From positions 161,368-225,367 of the forward strand of contig NZ_JAANNO010000004.1 of NCBI RefSeq assembly GCF_011250645.1: 64,000 bases of DNA. The letters run 5' to 3'. Positions within the stretch are counted from its first letter, which is position 1; each line of letters opens with the position of its first letter. Shown in pieces: positions 8,261-16,288 of the stretch. This DNA comes from Motilibacter aurantiacus. Lineage in GTDB: Bacteria; Actinomycetota; Actinomycetes; Motilibacterales; Motilibacteraceae. The position numbers and the translations under genes are program-made. The notes beneath the pieces are model-generated. The model searched no databases and was not told where the DNA came from. It worked only from the letters and a program-made list of their open reading frames with translations.

Positions 8261-9721
8261 TCAGGCCCCGCCGGTGAGCTTCTCGCGCAGCGCAGCGAGC
8301 GCCTCGTCGCTGGCGAGCGTGCCGCCGGCGTCCGCGACGGGCGCGTCCGAGGAGTAGGTCGACGGCGTCTCGGCCGACGCCTCGACCTCGGCCTGAGCGG
8401 CCGACGCGATCTGCTTGCGGTGCGCCTCGAAGCGCGCCTGCGCCTCGGCGTACTGACGCTCCCACTCGGCCTGCTGGGCCTCGTGGCCGGGCAGCCACTC
8501 GTTGGTCTCCGGGTCGAAGCCCTCGGGGTAGATGTAGTTGCCCTGCTCGTCGTACGTCGCGGCCATGCCGTAGAGGGTGGGGTCGAACGTGTCGCCCTGC
8601 GCCTCGCCGGTCTCGTTGGCCTGCTTGAGCGACAGCGAGATGCGCCGGCGCTCGAGGTCGATGTCGATGACCTTGACGAAGATCTCCGTGCCGACCTGGA
8701 CGACCTGCTCAGGCAGCTCGATGTGGCGCTCGGCCAGCTCGGAGATGTGGACCAGGCCCTCGATGCCCTCGTCCACGCGGACGAACGCGCCGAACGGCAC
8801 CAGCTTGGTGACCTTGCCGGGGACGACCTGGCCGATCTGGTGCGTGCGGGCGAACTGCTGCCACGGGTCCTCCTGCGTCGCCTTCAGCGACAGGGAGACC
8901 CGCTCGCGGTCCATGTCGACGTCGAGGACCTCGACGGTGACCTCCTGGCCGACCTCGACGACCTCGCTCGGGTGGTCGATGTGCTTCCACGAGAGCTCGG
9001 ACACGTGGACGAGGCCGTCCACGCCGCCCAGGTCGACGAAGGCGCCGAAGTTGACGATCGAGGAGACGACACCGGAGCGCACCTGGCCCTTCTGCAGCGT
9101 CTGCAGGAAGGTGGAGCGGACCTCGGACTGGGTCTGCTCGAGCCACGCGCGGCGGGACAGGACCACGTTGTTGCGGTTCTTGTCCAGCTCGATGATCTTC
9201 GCCTCGAGCTCGCGGCCGACGTACGGCTGCAGGTCACGGACGCGGCGCATCTCGACCAGCGAGGCCGGGAGGAAGCCGCGGAGGCCGATGTCGAGGATGA
9301 GGCCGCCCTTGACGACCTCGATGACGGTGCCGGTGACGACGCCGTCCTCCTCCTTGATCTTCTCGATCGTGCCCCAGGCCCGCTCGTACTGCGCGCGCTT
9401 CTTCGACAGGATCAGCCGACCCTCCTTGTCCTCCTTCTGGAGGACGAGGGCCTCGACGTTGTCGCCGACGCTGACGACCTCGGAGGGGTCGACGTCGTGC
9501 TTGATCGAGAGCTCGCGCGAGGGGATGACGCCCTCGGTCTTGTAACCGATGTCGAGCAGGACCTCGTCCCGGTCGACCTTGACGATGACACCGTCGACGA
9601 TGTCGCCGTCGTTGAAGTACTTGATCGTGGAGTCGATTGCGGCGAGGAAGTCTTCCGCGGACCCGATGTCGTTGATCGCGACCTGGCGCGTGGCAGGGGC
9701 CTCGACTGGGGTGGACGTCAT
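8261..9721 (-). CDS. rpsA: 30S ribosomal protein S1
   Basis: A 486-residue S1 protein with four S1 RNA-binding domains in tandem (for example GDIVDGVIVKVDRDEVLLDIG near the N-terminus and VPGKVTKLVPFGAFVRV in the fourth), then an acidic, Ala/Glu-rich C-terminal tail. S1 helps the small subunit bind mRNA. Four domains, instead of the six of Escherichia coli, is the usual actinobacterial form. The ATG at 9721 starts the conserved MTSTPVEAPATR N-terminus and has GGAG ten bases upstream; the open frame continues beyond it but is the leader. Transcription comes from a strong promoter at 9922-9950, leaving a leader of nearly 200 bases. Confidence 0.96.
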   Translation of the reverse strand: MTSTPVEAPATRQVAINDIGSAEDFLAAIDSTIKYFNDGDIVDGVIVKVDRDEVLLDIGYKTEGVIPSRELSIKHDVDPSEVVSVGDNVEALVLQKEDKEGRLILSKKRAQYERAWGTIEKIKEEDGVVTGTVIEVVKGGLILDIGLRGFLPASLVEMRRVRDLQPYVGRELEAKIIELDKNRNNVVLSRRAWLEQTQSEVRSTFLQTLQKGQVRSGVVSSIVNFGAFVDLGGVDGLVHVSELSWKHIDHPSEVVEVGQEVTVEVLDVDMDRERVSLSLKATQEDPWQQFARTHQIGQVVPGKVTKLVPFGAFVRVDEGIEGLVHISELAERHIELPEQVVQVGTEIFVKVIDIDLERRRISLSLKQANETGEAQGDTFDPTLYGMAATYDEQGNYIYPEGFDPETNEWLPGHEAQQAEWERQYAEAQARFEAHRKQIASAAQAEVEASAETPSTYSSDAPVADAGGTLASDEALAALREKLTGGA

Positions 9722-9795
9722 GTAGGAGGGGCTCCGTAGCGGGCAATGAGTGTGTCGGCGTGCGCCCGGGACCCGTCGTCGGCTGTGTCGAACTG

Positions 9796-9819
9796 CACCA
9801 GAGGCTGTCCACCAGAGGC
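9796..9819. repeat. Direct repeat in the rpsA leader
   Basis: CACCAGAGGC occurs at 9796-9805 and again at 9810-9819. On the rpsA transcript this is GCCTCTGGTG twice, 14 bases apart, within the long untranslated leader. Confidence 0.5.
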
Positions 9820-9921
9820 ACGACGCCGAGCGGGGAGTCCCGCGTCGACACCGCAGTTGCTCACACTGCTGAGCGCGGCCCACTCGGTCCGAGGTCGCGC
9901 AGGCCCACGTACGCGTTGTAC

Positions 9922-9950
9922 AGGATAGGGCCCGGCAGCATAGCGGTCAA
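9922..9950 (-). promoter_or_regulatory. Consensus-like promoter of rpsA
   Basis: On the minus strand TTGACC (plus 9945-9950), a 17-base spacer and TATCCT (9922-9927): the best sigma-70-type promoter in the window, as expected for a ribosomal protein gene. Confidence 0.7.
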
Positions 9951-9969
9951 CGCGACGGAAGGGACATCT

Positions 9970-10860
9970 GTGAGCTCCTCGCCCGGCGACGCCACTTCTC
10001 CTCCCCAGAAGGCGGCCCGAAGCGGCACGGGCACCGGCACGAGCACCGGGCTCGACGCCGTCACCCGACGTCCGGCGGGGCCGCTCGAGAGCGCGCGGGC
10101 GAACCGGCACTGGTGGGACGCGGCGGCCGACGGCTACCAGGACGAGCACGGCCGGTTCCTCGGTGACGCCGACTTCGTGTGGGGCCCGGAGGGGCTGCGC
10201 GAGGCCGACGCCCGGCTGCTCGGTCCCGTGGCGGGTCGCAGCGTGCTCGAGATCGGCTGCGGCGCCGCCCAGTGCGCCCGCTGGCTGATGGGCGAGGGGG
10301 CCGAGCGGGTGGTCGCGCTGGACGTGTCGTTCGGCCAGCTGCAGGCCTCCCGGCGCATCGACGCCAGGCTCGGCACCTCCGTGCCGGTCGTCCAGGCCGA
10401 CGCCCAGCGCCTGCCCTTCGCCACCGGCTCGTTCGACATCGTCTGCTCGGCCTACGGCGGCGTGCCCTTCGTCGCAGACTCCCTGGAGGTGATGCGGGAG
10501 GTGGCCCGCGTGCTGCGGCCGGGCGGCCGCTGGGCCTTCTCGGTCACCCACCCGATCCGCTGGGCCTTCCCCGACGACCCCGGCCCCGCGGGGCTCACCG
10601 CGCGGGACTCGTACTTCGACCGCCGCCCCTACGTGGAGCAGGACGAGTCGGGCAGGGCGACCTACGTGGAGCACCACCGCACCCTCGGGGACCGGGTGCG
10701 GGAGCTGACCGCAGCCGGGCTGCGGCTGCTGGACCTGGTGGAGCCGGAGTGGCCCGCCGGCCACGACCGCAGCTGGGGCGGATGGAGCCCGCTGCGCGGG
10801 CGGCTGCTGCCCGGCACCGCCGTCTTCGTGTGCGAGGGGCCGGCGGGCCGGGAGGCGTAG
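9970..10860 (+). CDS. Class I SAM-dependent methyltransferase
   Basis: A 296-residue protein. After a low-complexity, probably disordered first 40 residues comes a Rossmann methyltransferase with motif I LEIGCGAA (about 93-100), acidic Asp118 in VVALDVS, the QADAQRLPFATGSFD region that lines the cofactor pocket, and LRPGGRWAFSV. The target is unknown. The N-terminal part (ANRHWWDAAADGYQDEHGRFLGD) is typical of a common actinobacterial family beside polA/rpsA. The GTG at 9970 is chosen for its AAGGGA ribosome site; the frame is open upstream across the rpsA promoter, which argues against a longer protein. Confidence 0.85.
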   Translation: MSSSPGDATSPPQKAARSGTGTGTSTGLDAVTRRPAGPLESARANRHWWDAAADGYQDEHGRFLGDADFVWGPEGLREADARLLGPVAGRSVLEIGCGAAQCARWLMGEGAERVVALDVSFGQLQASRRIDARLGTSVPVVQADAQRLPFATGSFDIVCSAYGGVPFVADSLEVMREVARVLRPGGRWAFSVTHPIRWAFPDDPGPAGLTARDSYFDRRPYVEQDESGRATYVEHHRTLGDRVRELTAAGLRLLDLVEPEWPAGHDRSWGGWSPLRGRLLPGTAVFVCEGPAGREA

Positions 10861-10870
10861 GCGGCCGGCC

Positions 10871-10890
10871 AGGTTAGGCTTGCCTGACCT
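10871..10890. promoter_or_regulatory. Iron box (DtxR/IdeR-type operator)
   Basis: AGGTTAGGCTTGCCTGACCT is a near-perfect inverted repeat matching the TTAGGTTAGGCTAACCTAA consensus of DtxR/IdeR/DmdR iron repressors. It lies 25 bases before the siderophore-binding protein gene, so that gene should be shut off when iron is plentiful. Confidence 0.85.
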
Positions 10891-10915
10891 GTTGGACAGC
10901 ACGTCAGGAGCCTCC

Positions 10916-11971
10916 ATGCCGTACGCCCTCCCCCTGGCCCGTCTCCGCCGGCGCGCCGCCGTCGTCCTGAGCGTCGTGGCGGTCGGGCTGGTGTCCGCGT
11001 GCGGAGGGTCCGACGACGGGGGCGCGACGGGCTCCGGCGGCGGGGCCGAGGCGCAGCCGTCGGGCTCGGCGGCCGCCGGCGCGTTCCCGGTCTCGATCCC
11101 GCACGCCCTCGGCACCACGACGATCGAGGAGCAGCCCGAGCGCGTGGTGACCCTCGGCTGGGGCAGCCAGGACGTGGCGCTCGCGCTCGGGGTGGTCCCC
11201 GTGGGCATGCCGAAGTTCACCTACGGCGGCAACGCCCAGGGCATCCTGCCCTGGAACGAGGACAAGCTCGCCGGCCAGGCGCCGACGCTGCTCGACGAGA
11301 GCGACGGGGTGCCGTTCGAGGCCGTCGCGGCGCTGCAGCCGGACGTCATCCTCGCGACCTACAGCGGCATCCAGCAGGCCGACTACGACCGGCTCGCGCA
11401 GATCGCCCCGACGGTGGCGTATCCCGAGACCCCGTGGCTGACCAGCTGGCAGGAGCAGACGACGCTGGTCGGCGCCGCCCTCGGCAAGTCCACGGAGGCC
11501 CAGCAGCTGGTGGCCGAGACCGAGCAGGCCATCGCGAAGGCGGGGACCGACAACCCGGTCCTGGCCGGCAAGAGCTTCACCTACGGCAACGCGGCGGGGC
11601 CGGGCGCCATCTCGGCCTACGTCACCGGCGACCCGCGGGTCACCCTGCTGACCGGCATGGGGATGGAGCCGGCTCCCGGCATCGAGACGCTGAAGCCCGG
11701 GTCCGGCCAGTTCTACGCGGACGTCAGCATCGAGCAGGCCGACACGCTCGACTCCGACGTGCTCGTCATGTGGTACGGCTCGGAGGACGTCCAGAAGCAG
11801 GTCGAGGCGCAGAAGCTGTTCCAGGAGCTCCCCGCCGTGCAGCGCGGCTCGTACGTCGCGCTCACCGACCAGAGCTTCGTGTTCGCCACGTCCGCGGTGA
11901 GCGTGCTCAGCATCCCGTGGTCGCTGGACACGTTCGTCCCGCAGCTCGTCGAGGCGGCCGAGAAGGCGTGA
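10916..11971 (+). CDS. Iron-siderophore ABC substrate-binding lipoprotein
   Basis: A 351-residue lipoprotein of the FecB/FepB class. The signal peptide ends in the lipobox LVSAC, with Cys29 as the anchor, followed by a Gly/Ser linker. The body has the class III binding-protein pattern: VSIPHALGTTTIEEQPERVV, a first lobe, a long backbone helix (QQLVAETEQAIAKAG) and a second lobe. ATG at 10916 has CAGGAG just upstream. An iron box precedes it, so it should be made under iron limitation and deliver ferric siderophores. No permease or ATPase gene is next to it; it must work with a transporter encoded elsewhere. Confidence 0.9.
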   Translation: MPYALPLARLRRRAAVVLSVVAVGLVSACGGSDDGGATGSGGGAEAQPSGSAAAGAFPVSIPHALGTTTIEEQPERVVTLGWGSQDVALALGVVPVGMPKFTYGGNAQGILPWNEDKLAGQAPTLLDESDGVPFEAVAALQPDVILATYSGIQQADYDRLAQIAPTVAYPETPWLTSWQEQTTLVGAALGKSTEAQQLVAETEQAIAKAGTDNPVLAGKSFTYGNAAGPGAISAYVTGDPRVTLLTGMGMEPAPGIETLKPGSGQFYADVSIEQADTLDSDVLVMWYGSEDVQKQVEAQKLFQELPAVQRGSYVALTDQSFVFATSAVSVLSIPWSLDTFVPQLVEAAEKA

Positions 11972-11998
11972 CGGCCGGGCCGTTCCAGCCGCTCCGGC

Positions 11999-12062
11999 CG
12001 GCGCCCGTCCCCACCGGCAGGACCGCGTCCGTGAGCGGACGCCCCCGGGGTGACGGGCGCCG
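11999..12062 (+). terminator. Branched hairpin after the siderophore-binding gene
   Basis: An outer 11-bp stem (11999-12009 with 12052-12062) encloses an inner 6-bp hairpin GCGTCC-GTGAGC-GGACGC (12025-12042). It has no T tract. The remaining bases to 12189 hold nothing that I recognise. Confidence 0.5.
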
Positions 12063-12189
12063 CCGGCGGTGCGCCAAGGCTGCCCGCCCGCGCTTCCACT
12101 CCTCCGGCGCCCGGCCGACGCACGCCGGTGGTGGTGGACGGTCAGCCGAACGAGTGGCGCAGCTCTCAGCTAACCCGGGGCCCGCTGGG

Positions 12190-12202
12190 TATACCCGGCG
12201 CC
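12190..12202 (+). promoter_or_regulatory. Leaderless-type -10 before the small membrane protein
   Basis: TATACC at 12190-12195 then seven bases to the GTG at 12203. Confidence 0.45.
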
Positions 12203-12397
12203 GTGCTACCCCCACGCTCTCGTCGGATCCTCACGCGCTGGCTGCTGGTGCTGGCCGTCGCGGAGGTCCTCGTCGCCGGTCTGGGCGCCTGGAAGGCCGG
12301 CTGGCCGTTCGTCGCCCAGTTCCTCGCCGTCACCGTCGCCCTGACCGTCGCCGCCGCCCTGATGGCCCCCTCCGAGGCGCAGGCCGCGGACGGCTGA
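12203..12397 (+). CDS. Small two-helix membrane protein, unknown
   Basis: A predicted 64-residue protein: a basic start (PPRSRRILTR), two hydrophobic helices (about residues 12-30 and 35-52) separated by WKAGWPF, and a short polar tail. I do not recognise it. The longer open frame upstream reads through a Pro/Arg-rich stretch that looks non-coding, and the GTG at 12203 sits seven bases after a TATACC hexamer, so I take the short form. It ends five bases before the convergent gene at 12403. Confidence 0.5.
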   Translation: MLPPRSRRILTRWLLVLAVAEVLVAGLGAWKAGWPFVAQFLAVTVALTVAAALMAPSEAQAADG

Positions 12398-12402
12398 GCG
12401 CC

Positions 12403-12903
12403 TCAGGGCAGCTCTACCGTCTCCGCCCGCCAGATCTCGCCGAAGGCCTGCTCGAGGTAGTGCCGCAGCGGCCGCCGCACCCGGTCCAGGAGCTCGGCCG
12501 CCAGGAGCGGGGCGTGCGCGGCGAGCTCGCCCGGGCGTACTTGCCGGGGGCGCTCGGCCCCCTCCGGCGTGTCGACCTCGTGGATGCCGAGTGCCCCGGC
12601 CACCACCGACACGAGCACGTCCGCGTCCACCGGCGCCCACGCCGCGGCCGCCCGCACGGTGCCGTCGAGCGCGTCGAGCACTTCGTCCGCCGCCAGGCCG
12701 TCGGGGTAGGACTCCTCGAGCAGCTGGCGGACGACCGAGCCGAGCACCAGCCCTACGCGCTCGGGCTCCTGCATGGCCAGCCGGGCCACCGCCTCGTCGT
12801 ACGCGGCGGCGTCACCGGCCCCCGCCGCGCCGACGGCGTCGGTGACGGCGTCGGCGAGCTGGCGGGCCGGAGGCGGCAGCTCACCGAGCCGGATCAGGAC
12901 CAC
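12403..12903 (-). CDS. Conserved-looking hypothetical protein beside polA
   Basis: A 166-residue acidic, Ala/Val/Leu-rich protein, predicted mostly helical, with no signal peptide, membrane segment or motif that I recognise. Its ending (LEQAFGEIWRAETVELP) looks like a folded terminus. The GTG at 12903 follows a purine run on the coding strand. It lies 28 bases downstream of the polA stop in the same direction and may be co-transcribed with it. Codon use, with G or C in nearly every third position, supports a real gene. Confidence 0.6.
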   Translation of the reverse strand: MVLIRLGELPPPARQLADAVTDAVGAAGAGDAAAYDEAVARLAMQEPERVGLVLGSVVRQLLEESYPDGLAADEVLDALDGTVRAAAAWAPVDADVLVSVVAGALGIHEVDTPEGAERPRQVRPGELAAHAPLLAAELLDRVRRPLRHYLEQAFGEIWRAETVELP

Positions 12904-12931
12904 CCCGCCCCCCGCGGCCGCCGTCGTGCGG

Positions 12932-15709
12932 TCAGTGCCCCGCGTCCTGCCACGTGCGCCCCACGCCCACGCTGACGTCGAGCGGGACCGACAGGCTGGC
13001 CGCGGCGCCCATCTCGCGGCGCAGCAGCGCCTCCAGCTCGTCGCGCTCGCCCGCGGCGACCTCGAGCACCAGCTCGTCGTGCACCTGCAGCAGCATGCGC
13101 GACCTGAGCTTCGCCGCCGCCATCGCGGCGTCGACCTTGAGCATGGCGACCTTCACGATGTCGGCGGCCGAGCCCTGGATGGGGGCGTTGAGCGCCATCC
13201 GCTCGGCCATCTCCCGGCGCTGGCGGTTGTCGCTGGTGAGGTCCGGCAGGTAGCGGCGGCGCCCCAGGACCGTCTCGGTGTAGCCGGACAGCCGAGCCTT
13301 CGCGACGATGTCGCGCAGGTAGTTGCGCACGCCGCCGAACCGCTCGAAGTACTCGTCCATCAGGCCCTGGGCCTCGTCGTAGCCGATGGTGAGCTGCTTG
13401 CCCAGGCCGTAGGCGGACAGCCCGTAGGCCAGGCCGTACGACATCGCCTTGATCTTCGCCCGCTGCTCGAGGGAGACCTCGGCCGGCGCGACGCCGAAGA
13501 CCCGCGAGGCGGTGAAGGCGTGGAGGTCCTCCCCCGACTGGAACGCCTCGATCAGCCCCTCGTCCTCGGACAGGTGAGCCATGATCCGCATCTCGATCTG
13601 GCTGTAGTCGGCGGTCATGAGCGACTCGAAGCCCGGGCCGACGACGAAGCCCTCCCGGATGCGGCGCCCCTCCTCCGTGCGGATGGGGATGTTCTGCAGG
13701 TTCGGGTCGGTCGAGGAGAGCCGCCCGGTCGCTGCGATCGTCTGGTTGAACGTGGTGTGGATGCGGGCGTCGTCGCGCACCTCCGCGAGCAGCCCGGTGA
13801 CCGTCTGCTTGAGCCGGGACGCGTCGCGGTGACGGAGCAGGTGGGCCAGGAACGGGTGCTCGGTCTGCACGAACAGCGACTGCAGCGCGTCCGCGTCGGT
13901 GGTGTAGCCGGTCTTGGTGCGCTTGGTCTTCGGCATCTTCAGCTCGTCGAACAGCACGACCTGCAGCTGCTTCGGTGAGCCGAGGTTGATCTCCTTGCCG
14001 ATGACCGCGTACGCCTCGTCCGCCGCCTGCTTCACGTGGTCGGCGAAGTACGCCTCGAGCCCGCCGAGGTGGTCCAGGTCGACCGCGACGCCGTCCCGCT
14101 CGAGGCGGGCGAGCAGCGGCACGAGCGGGAGCTCGACCTCCTGCAGGAGCGGCCCCTGTCCCTTCTCCTCGAGCTCGACGTCGAGCGCGTCGGCCAGGTC
14201 GACCACCGCCCGAGCACGCAACATCGCGTTCTGCGCCCGCGCGTCCTCGTCCACGCCGTCGAGCGACAGCTGCCCGTCGTCGCCCCCCTCGGCCCGCAGC
14301 TCGCGCTGCAGATAGCGGATGACGAGGTCGGACAGGTCGAACGTCCGGGTGTCCGGCCGGGCGAGGTACGCCGAGAGCTGGGTGTCGCTCGTGACCCCCG
14401 CCAGCTGCCAGCCGCGCTCGCGCAGCGCGTGCAGCGGGCCCTTCGCGTCGTGCAGCGCCTTGGGCCGGCGGGGGTCGGCGAGCCACTCGGCCAGCGCGTC
14501 GTCGTCGTCGGGCAGCAGCTGGGCCGGGTCGACGTACATCGCCGTGCCGTCCCCGGCCGCCAGCGCGAGGCCGTGCACCTCCCCGCTGCCGCTCCGCCAC
14601 GTGCCGAGCACGTGCACACCGGTCCGGGCGGCCCCGGAGGCGTGCGCCTCGAGCCACGCCCGCAGGGCGCCGGGGGCGAGCACCTGGCCCGCCATCTCGA
14701 AGCCCTCCTCGGCGCTCGGCGCCTCCGGCGCGAACGCCTCGTAGAGCCGCTCGCGGAGCACGCGGAACTGCAGGGTGTCGAACACCTGGTGGACCGCGTC
14801 GCGGTCGAACGACTGCCAGACGAGGTCGTCCGGCTGGACGTCGATCGGCACGTCGCGGCGCAGCTCGGTGAGCTCGCGGTTGCGGATGACCTGCGCGAGG
14901 TGGTCGCGCAGCGCCTGCCCGGCCTTGCCCTTCACCTCGTCGACGCGGTCGATGATGGCGTCGAGCGAGCCGAACTCGACGACCCACTTCGCCGCGGTCT
15001 TCTCCCCCACCGACGGGATGTTGGGCAGGTTGTCGCTCGGGTCGCCGCGCAGGGCGGCGAAGTCGGGGTACTGCGCCGGGGAGAGGCCGTAGCGCTCCTG
15101 CACGGCGTCCGGCGTCATGCGGGAGATCTCGCTGACGCCGCGCTTGGGGTAGAGCACGGTCACGTTGTCACTGACGAGCTGGAACGAGTCCCGGTCGCCG
15201 CTGCTGATGAGGATCTCGTAGCCCTCGGGCTCGGCCCGGTCGACGAGGGTCGCGATGACGTCGTCGGCCTCGAAGCCCTCCGCGGTCACGACGGGGATGC
15301 GCAGCGCCTCGAGCACCTCGCGGATCAGCGGGACCTGGGTCCCGAACTCGCTCGGGGACTTGGTGCGGTTCGCCTTGTACTCCGGGAACGCGGTCGTGCG
15401 GAACGTCGCGCGCCCCACGTCGAAGGTGCAGGCCACGTGGGTCGGCTGCTCGTCGCGGAGCATGTTGATCAACATCGACGTGAAGCCGTAGACCGCGTTG
15501 GTCGGCTGCCCGGTCGAGGTGTTGAAGTTCTCCACCGGCAGCGCGTAGAAGGCTCGGTAGGCCAGCGAGTGCCCGTCGAGCAGGAGCAGCCGCCCGCCCG
15601 TCCGCGAAGTGGCGCCCGCCTGCGCATCCCCCCTGGCGGTCCCACCTGCCGGCACCCCTGCCGTCACCGTGCCGCCGTCCGCCACCGTCGTCCCGCTGGT
15701 TCCCGCCAC
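12932..15709 (-). CDS. polA: DNA polymerase I
   Basis: A 925-residue family A polymerase that fills gaps in excision repair and replaces Okazaki primers. The N-terminal 5' nuclease starts at RLLLLDGHSLAYRAFYALP (residue 40) with TCFD-, EADDVI- and SGDRD-type acidic clusters. The central 3'-5' exonuclease domain lacks the acidic catalytic residues, as usual in actinobacteria. The polymerase has motif A TADYSQIEMRIMAHLS, motif B KAMSYGLAYGLSAYG and motif C LQVHDELVLEV. GTG at 15709 is chosen because TACGAT lies seven bases before it; the first 39 residues are Gly/Thr-rich and later GTG codons are possible starts. Confidence 0.95.
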   Translation of the reverse strand: MAGTSGTTVADGGTVTAGVPAGGTARGDAQAGATSRTGGRLLLLDGHSLAYRAFYALPVENFNTSTGQPTNAVYGFTSMLINMLRDEQPTHVACTFDVGRATFRTTAFPEYKANRTKSPSEFGTQVPLIREVLEALRIPVVTAEGFEADDVIATLVDRAEPEGYEILISSGDRDSFQLVSDNVTVLYPKRGVSEISRMTPDAVQERYGLSPAQYPDFAALRGDPSDNLPNIPSVGEKTAAKWVVEFGSLDAIIDRVDEVKGKAGQALRDHLAQVIRNRELTELRRDVPIDVQPDDLVWQSFDRDAVHQVFDTLQFRVLRERLYEAFAPEAPSAEEGFEMAGQVLAPGALRAWLEAHASGAARTGVHVLGTWRSGSGEVHGLALAAGDGTAMYVDPAQLLPDDDDALAEWLADPRRPKALHDAKGPLHALRERGWQLAGVTSDTQLSAYLARPDTRTFDLSDLVIRYLQRELRAEGGDDGQLSLDGVDEDARAQNAMLRARAVVDLADALDVELEEKGQGPLLQEVELPLVPLLARLERDGVAVDLDHLGGLEAYFADHVKQAADEAYAVIGKEINLGSPKQLQVVLFDELKMPKTKRTKTGYTTDADALQSLFVQTEHPFLAHLLRHRDASRLKQTVTGLLAEVRDDARIHTTFNQTIAATGRLSSTDPNLQNIPIRTEEGRRIREGFVVGPGFESLMTADYSQIEMRIMAHLSEDEGLIEAFQSGEDLHAFTASRVFGVAPAEVSLEQRAKIKAMSYGLAYGLSAYGLGKQLTIGYDEAQGLMDEYFERFGGVRNYLRDIVAKARLSGYTETVLGRRRYLPDLTSDNRQRREMAERMALNAPIQGSAADIVKVAMLKVDAAMAAAKLRSRMLLQVHDELVLEVAAGERDELEALLRREMGAAASLSVPLDVSVGVGRTWQDAGH

Positions 15710-15722
15710 GCCCTGAATCGTA
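15710..15722 (-). promoter_or_regulatory. Leaderless-type -10 of polA
   Basis: TACGAT (minus strand, 15717-15722), seven bases, then the GTG at 15709. It faces the thioesterase promoter only 50 bases away. Confidence 0.5.
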
Positions 15723-15772
15723 GGCGCGACCGGGGACAGCCCGGCCCCGCCTCGTCCGTCACCGCACCGCTC

Positions 15773-15784
15773 TAGGCTCCCCGG
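15773..15784 (+). promoter_or_regulatory. Leaderless-type -10 of the thioesterase gene
   Basis: TAGGCT at 15773-15778, six bases, then the GTG at 15785. Confidence 0.5.
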
Positions 15785-16189
15785 GTGGACTTTCCCGGAC
15801 CGGCCGACCTGGGCTTCGCGCCGAGCCCGCTGACCGAGCGCATGGGCATCGTCGTGACGGAGGCGACGCCCGCGCGCGTGGCCGGGACGATGCCGGTGGA
15901 GGGCAACACCCAGCCGTTCGGGGTCCTGCACGGGGGGGCCTCGGCGGTCCTCGCCGAGACGCTCGCCTCGATCGGGGCCACCCTGCACGCCGGGCCGGGC
16001 CGGGCCGGGGCTGGCGTCGAGATCAACGCCAGCCACCACCGGCCGGGCACCGGCGCGACCATCACCGGCGTCGCCACCGCCGTCCACCTGGGCCGCACGC
16101 TGGCGACGTACGACGTGGTGCTCACCGACGACGCGTCCCGGCGCATCTGCTCGGCCCGGGTCACCTGCGCCCTGCGCGACCTGCGCTGA
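15785..16189 (+). CDS. Hotdog-fold (PaaI-like) acyl-CoA thioesterase
   Basis: A 134-residue single hotdog domain. The helix-start motif NTQPFGVLHGGASAVLAET (residues 41-59) carries Asn41, Gln43, His49-Gly-Gly and Glu58, the pattern of PaaI/YbgC-type thioesterases that hydrolyse acyl- or aryl-CoA. The C-terminal strands end in ICSARVTCALRDL. Proteins of this type next to polA are common in actinobacteria; the physiological substrate is not known. Length is normal and there is no signal peptide, so it is cytosolic. It is divergent from polA, 75 bases between start codons. Confidence 0.88.
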   Translation: MDFPGPADLGFAPSPLTERMGIVVTEATPARVAGTMPVEGNTQPFGVLHGGASAVLAETLASIGATLHAGPGRAGAGVEINASHHRPGTGATITGVATAVHLGRTLATYDVVLTDDASRRICSARVTCALRDLR

Positions 16190-16234
16190 GCTCGGGACGC
16201 GCGGCCCAGGCGGCCGGCCCGGGCGGCCGGCACG

Positions 16235-16272
16235 GGCGAGGGCGGGCCCGCCGCAGCAGCCCCGCCCTCGCC
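16235..16272. terminator. Terminator between convergent genes
   Basis: A perfect 12-bp stem, GGCGAGGGCGGG with its complement (16235-16246 / 16261-16272), around a 14-base loop, placed between the thioesterase stop and the sugar permease stop. Confidence 0.7.
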
Positions 16273-16288
16273 GTTCCGCAGGAGCGCG

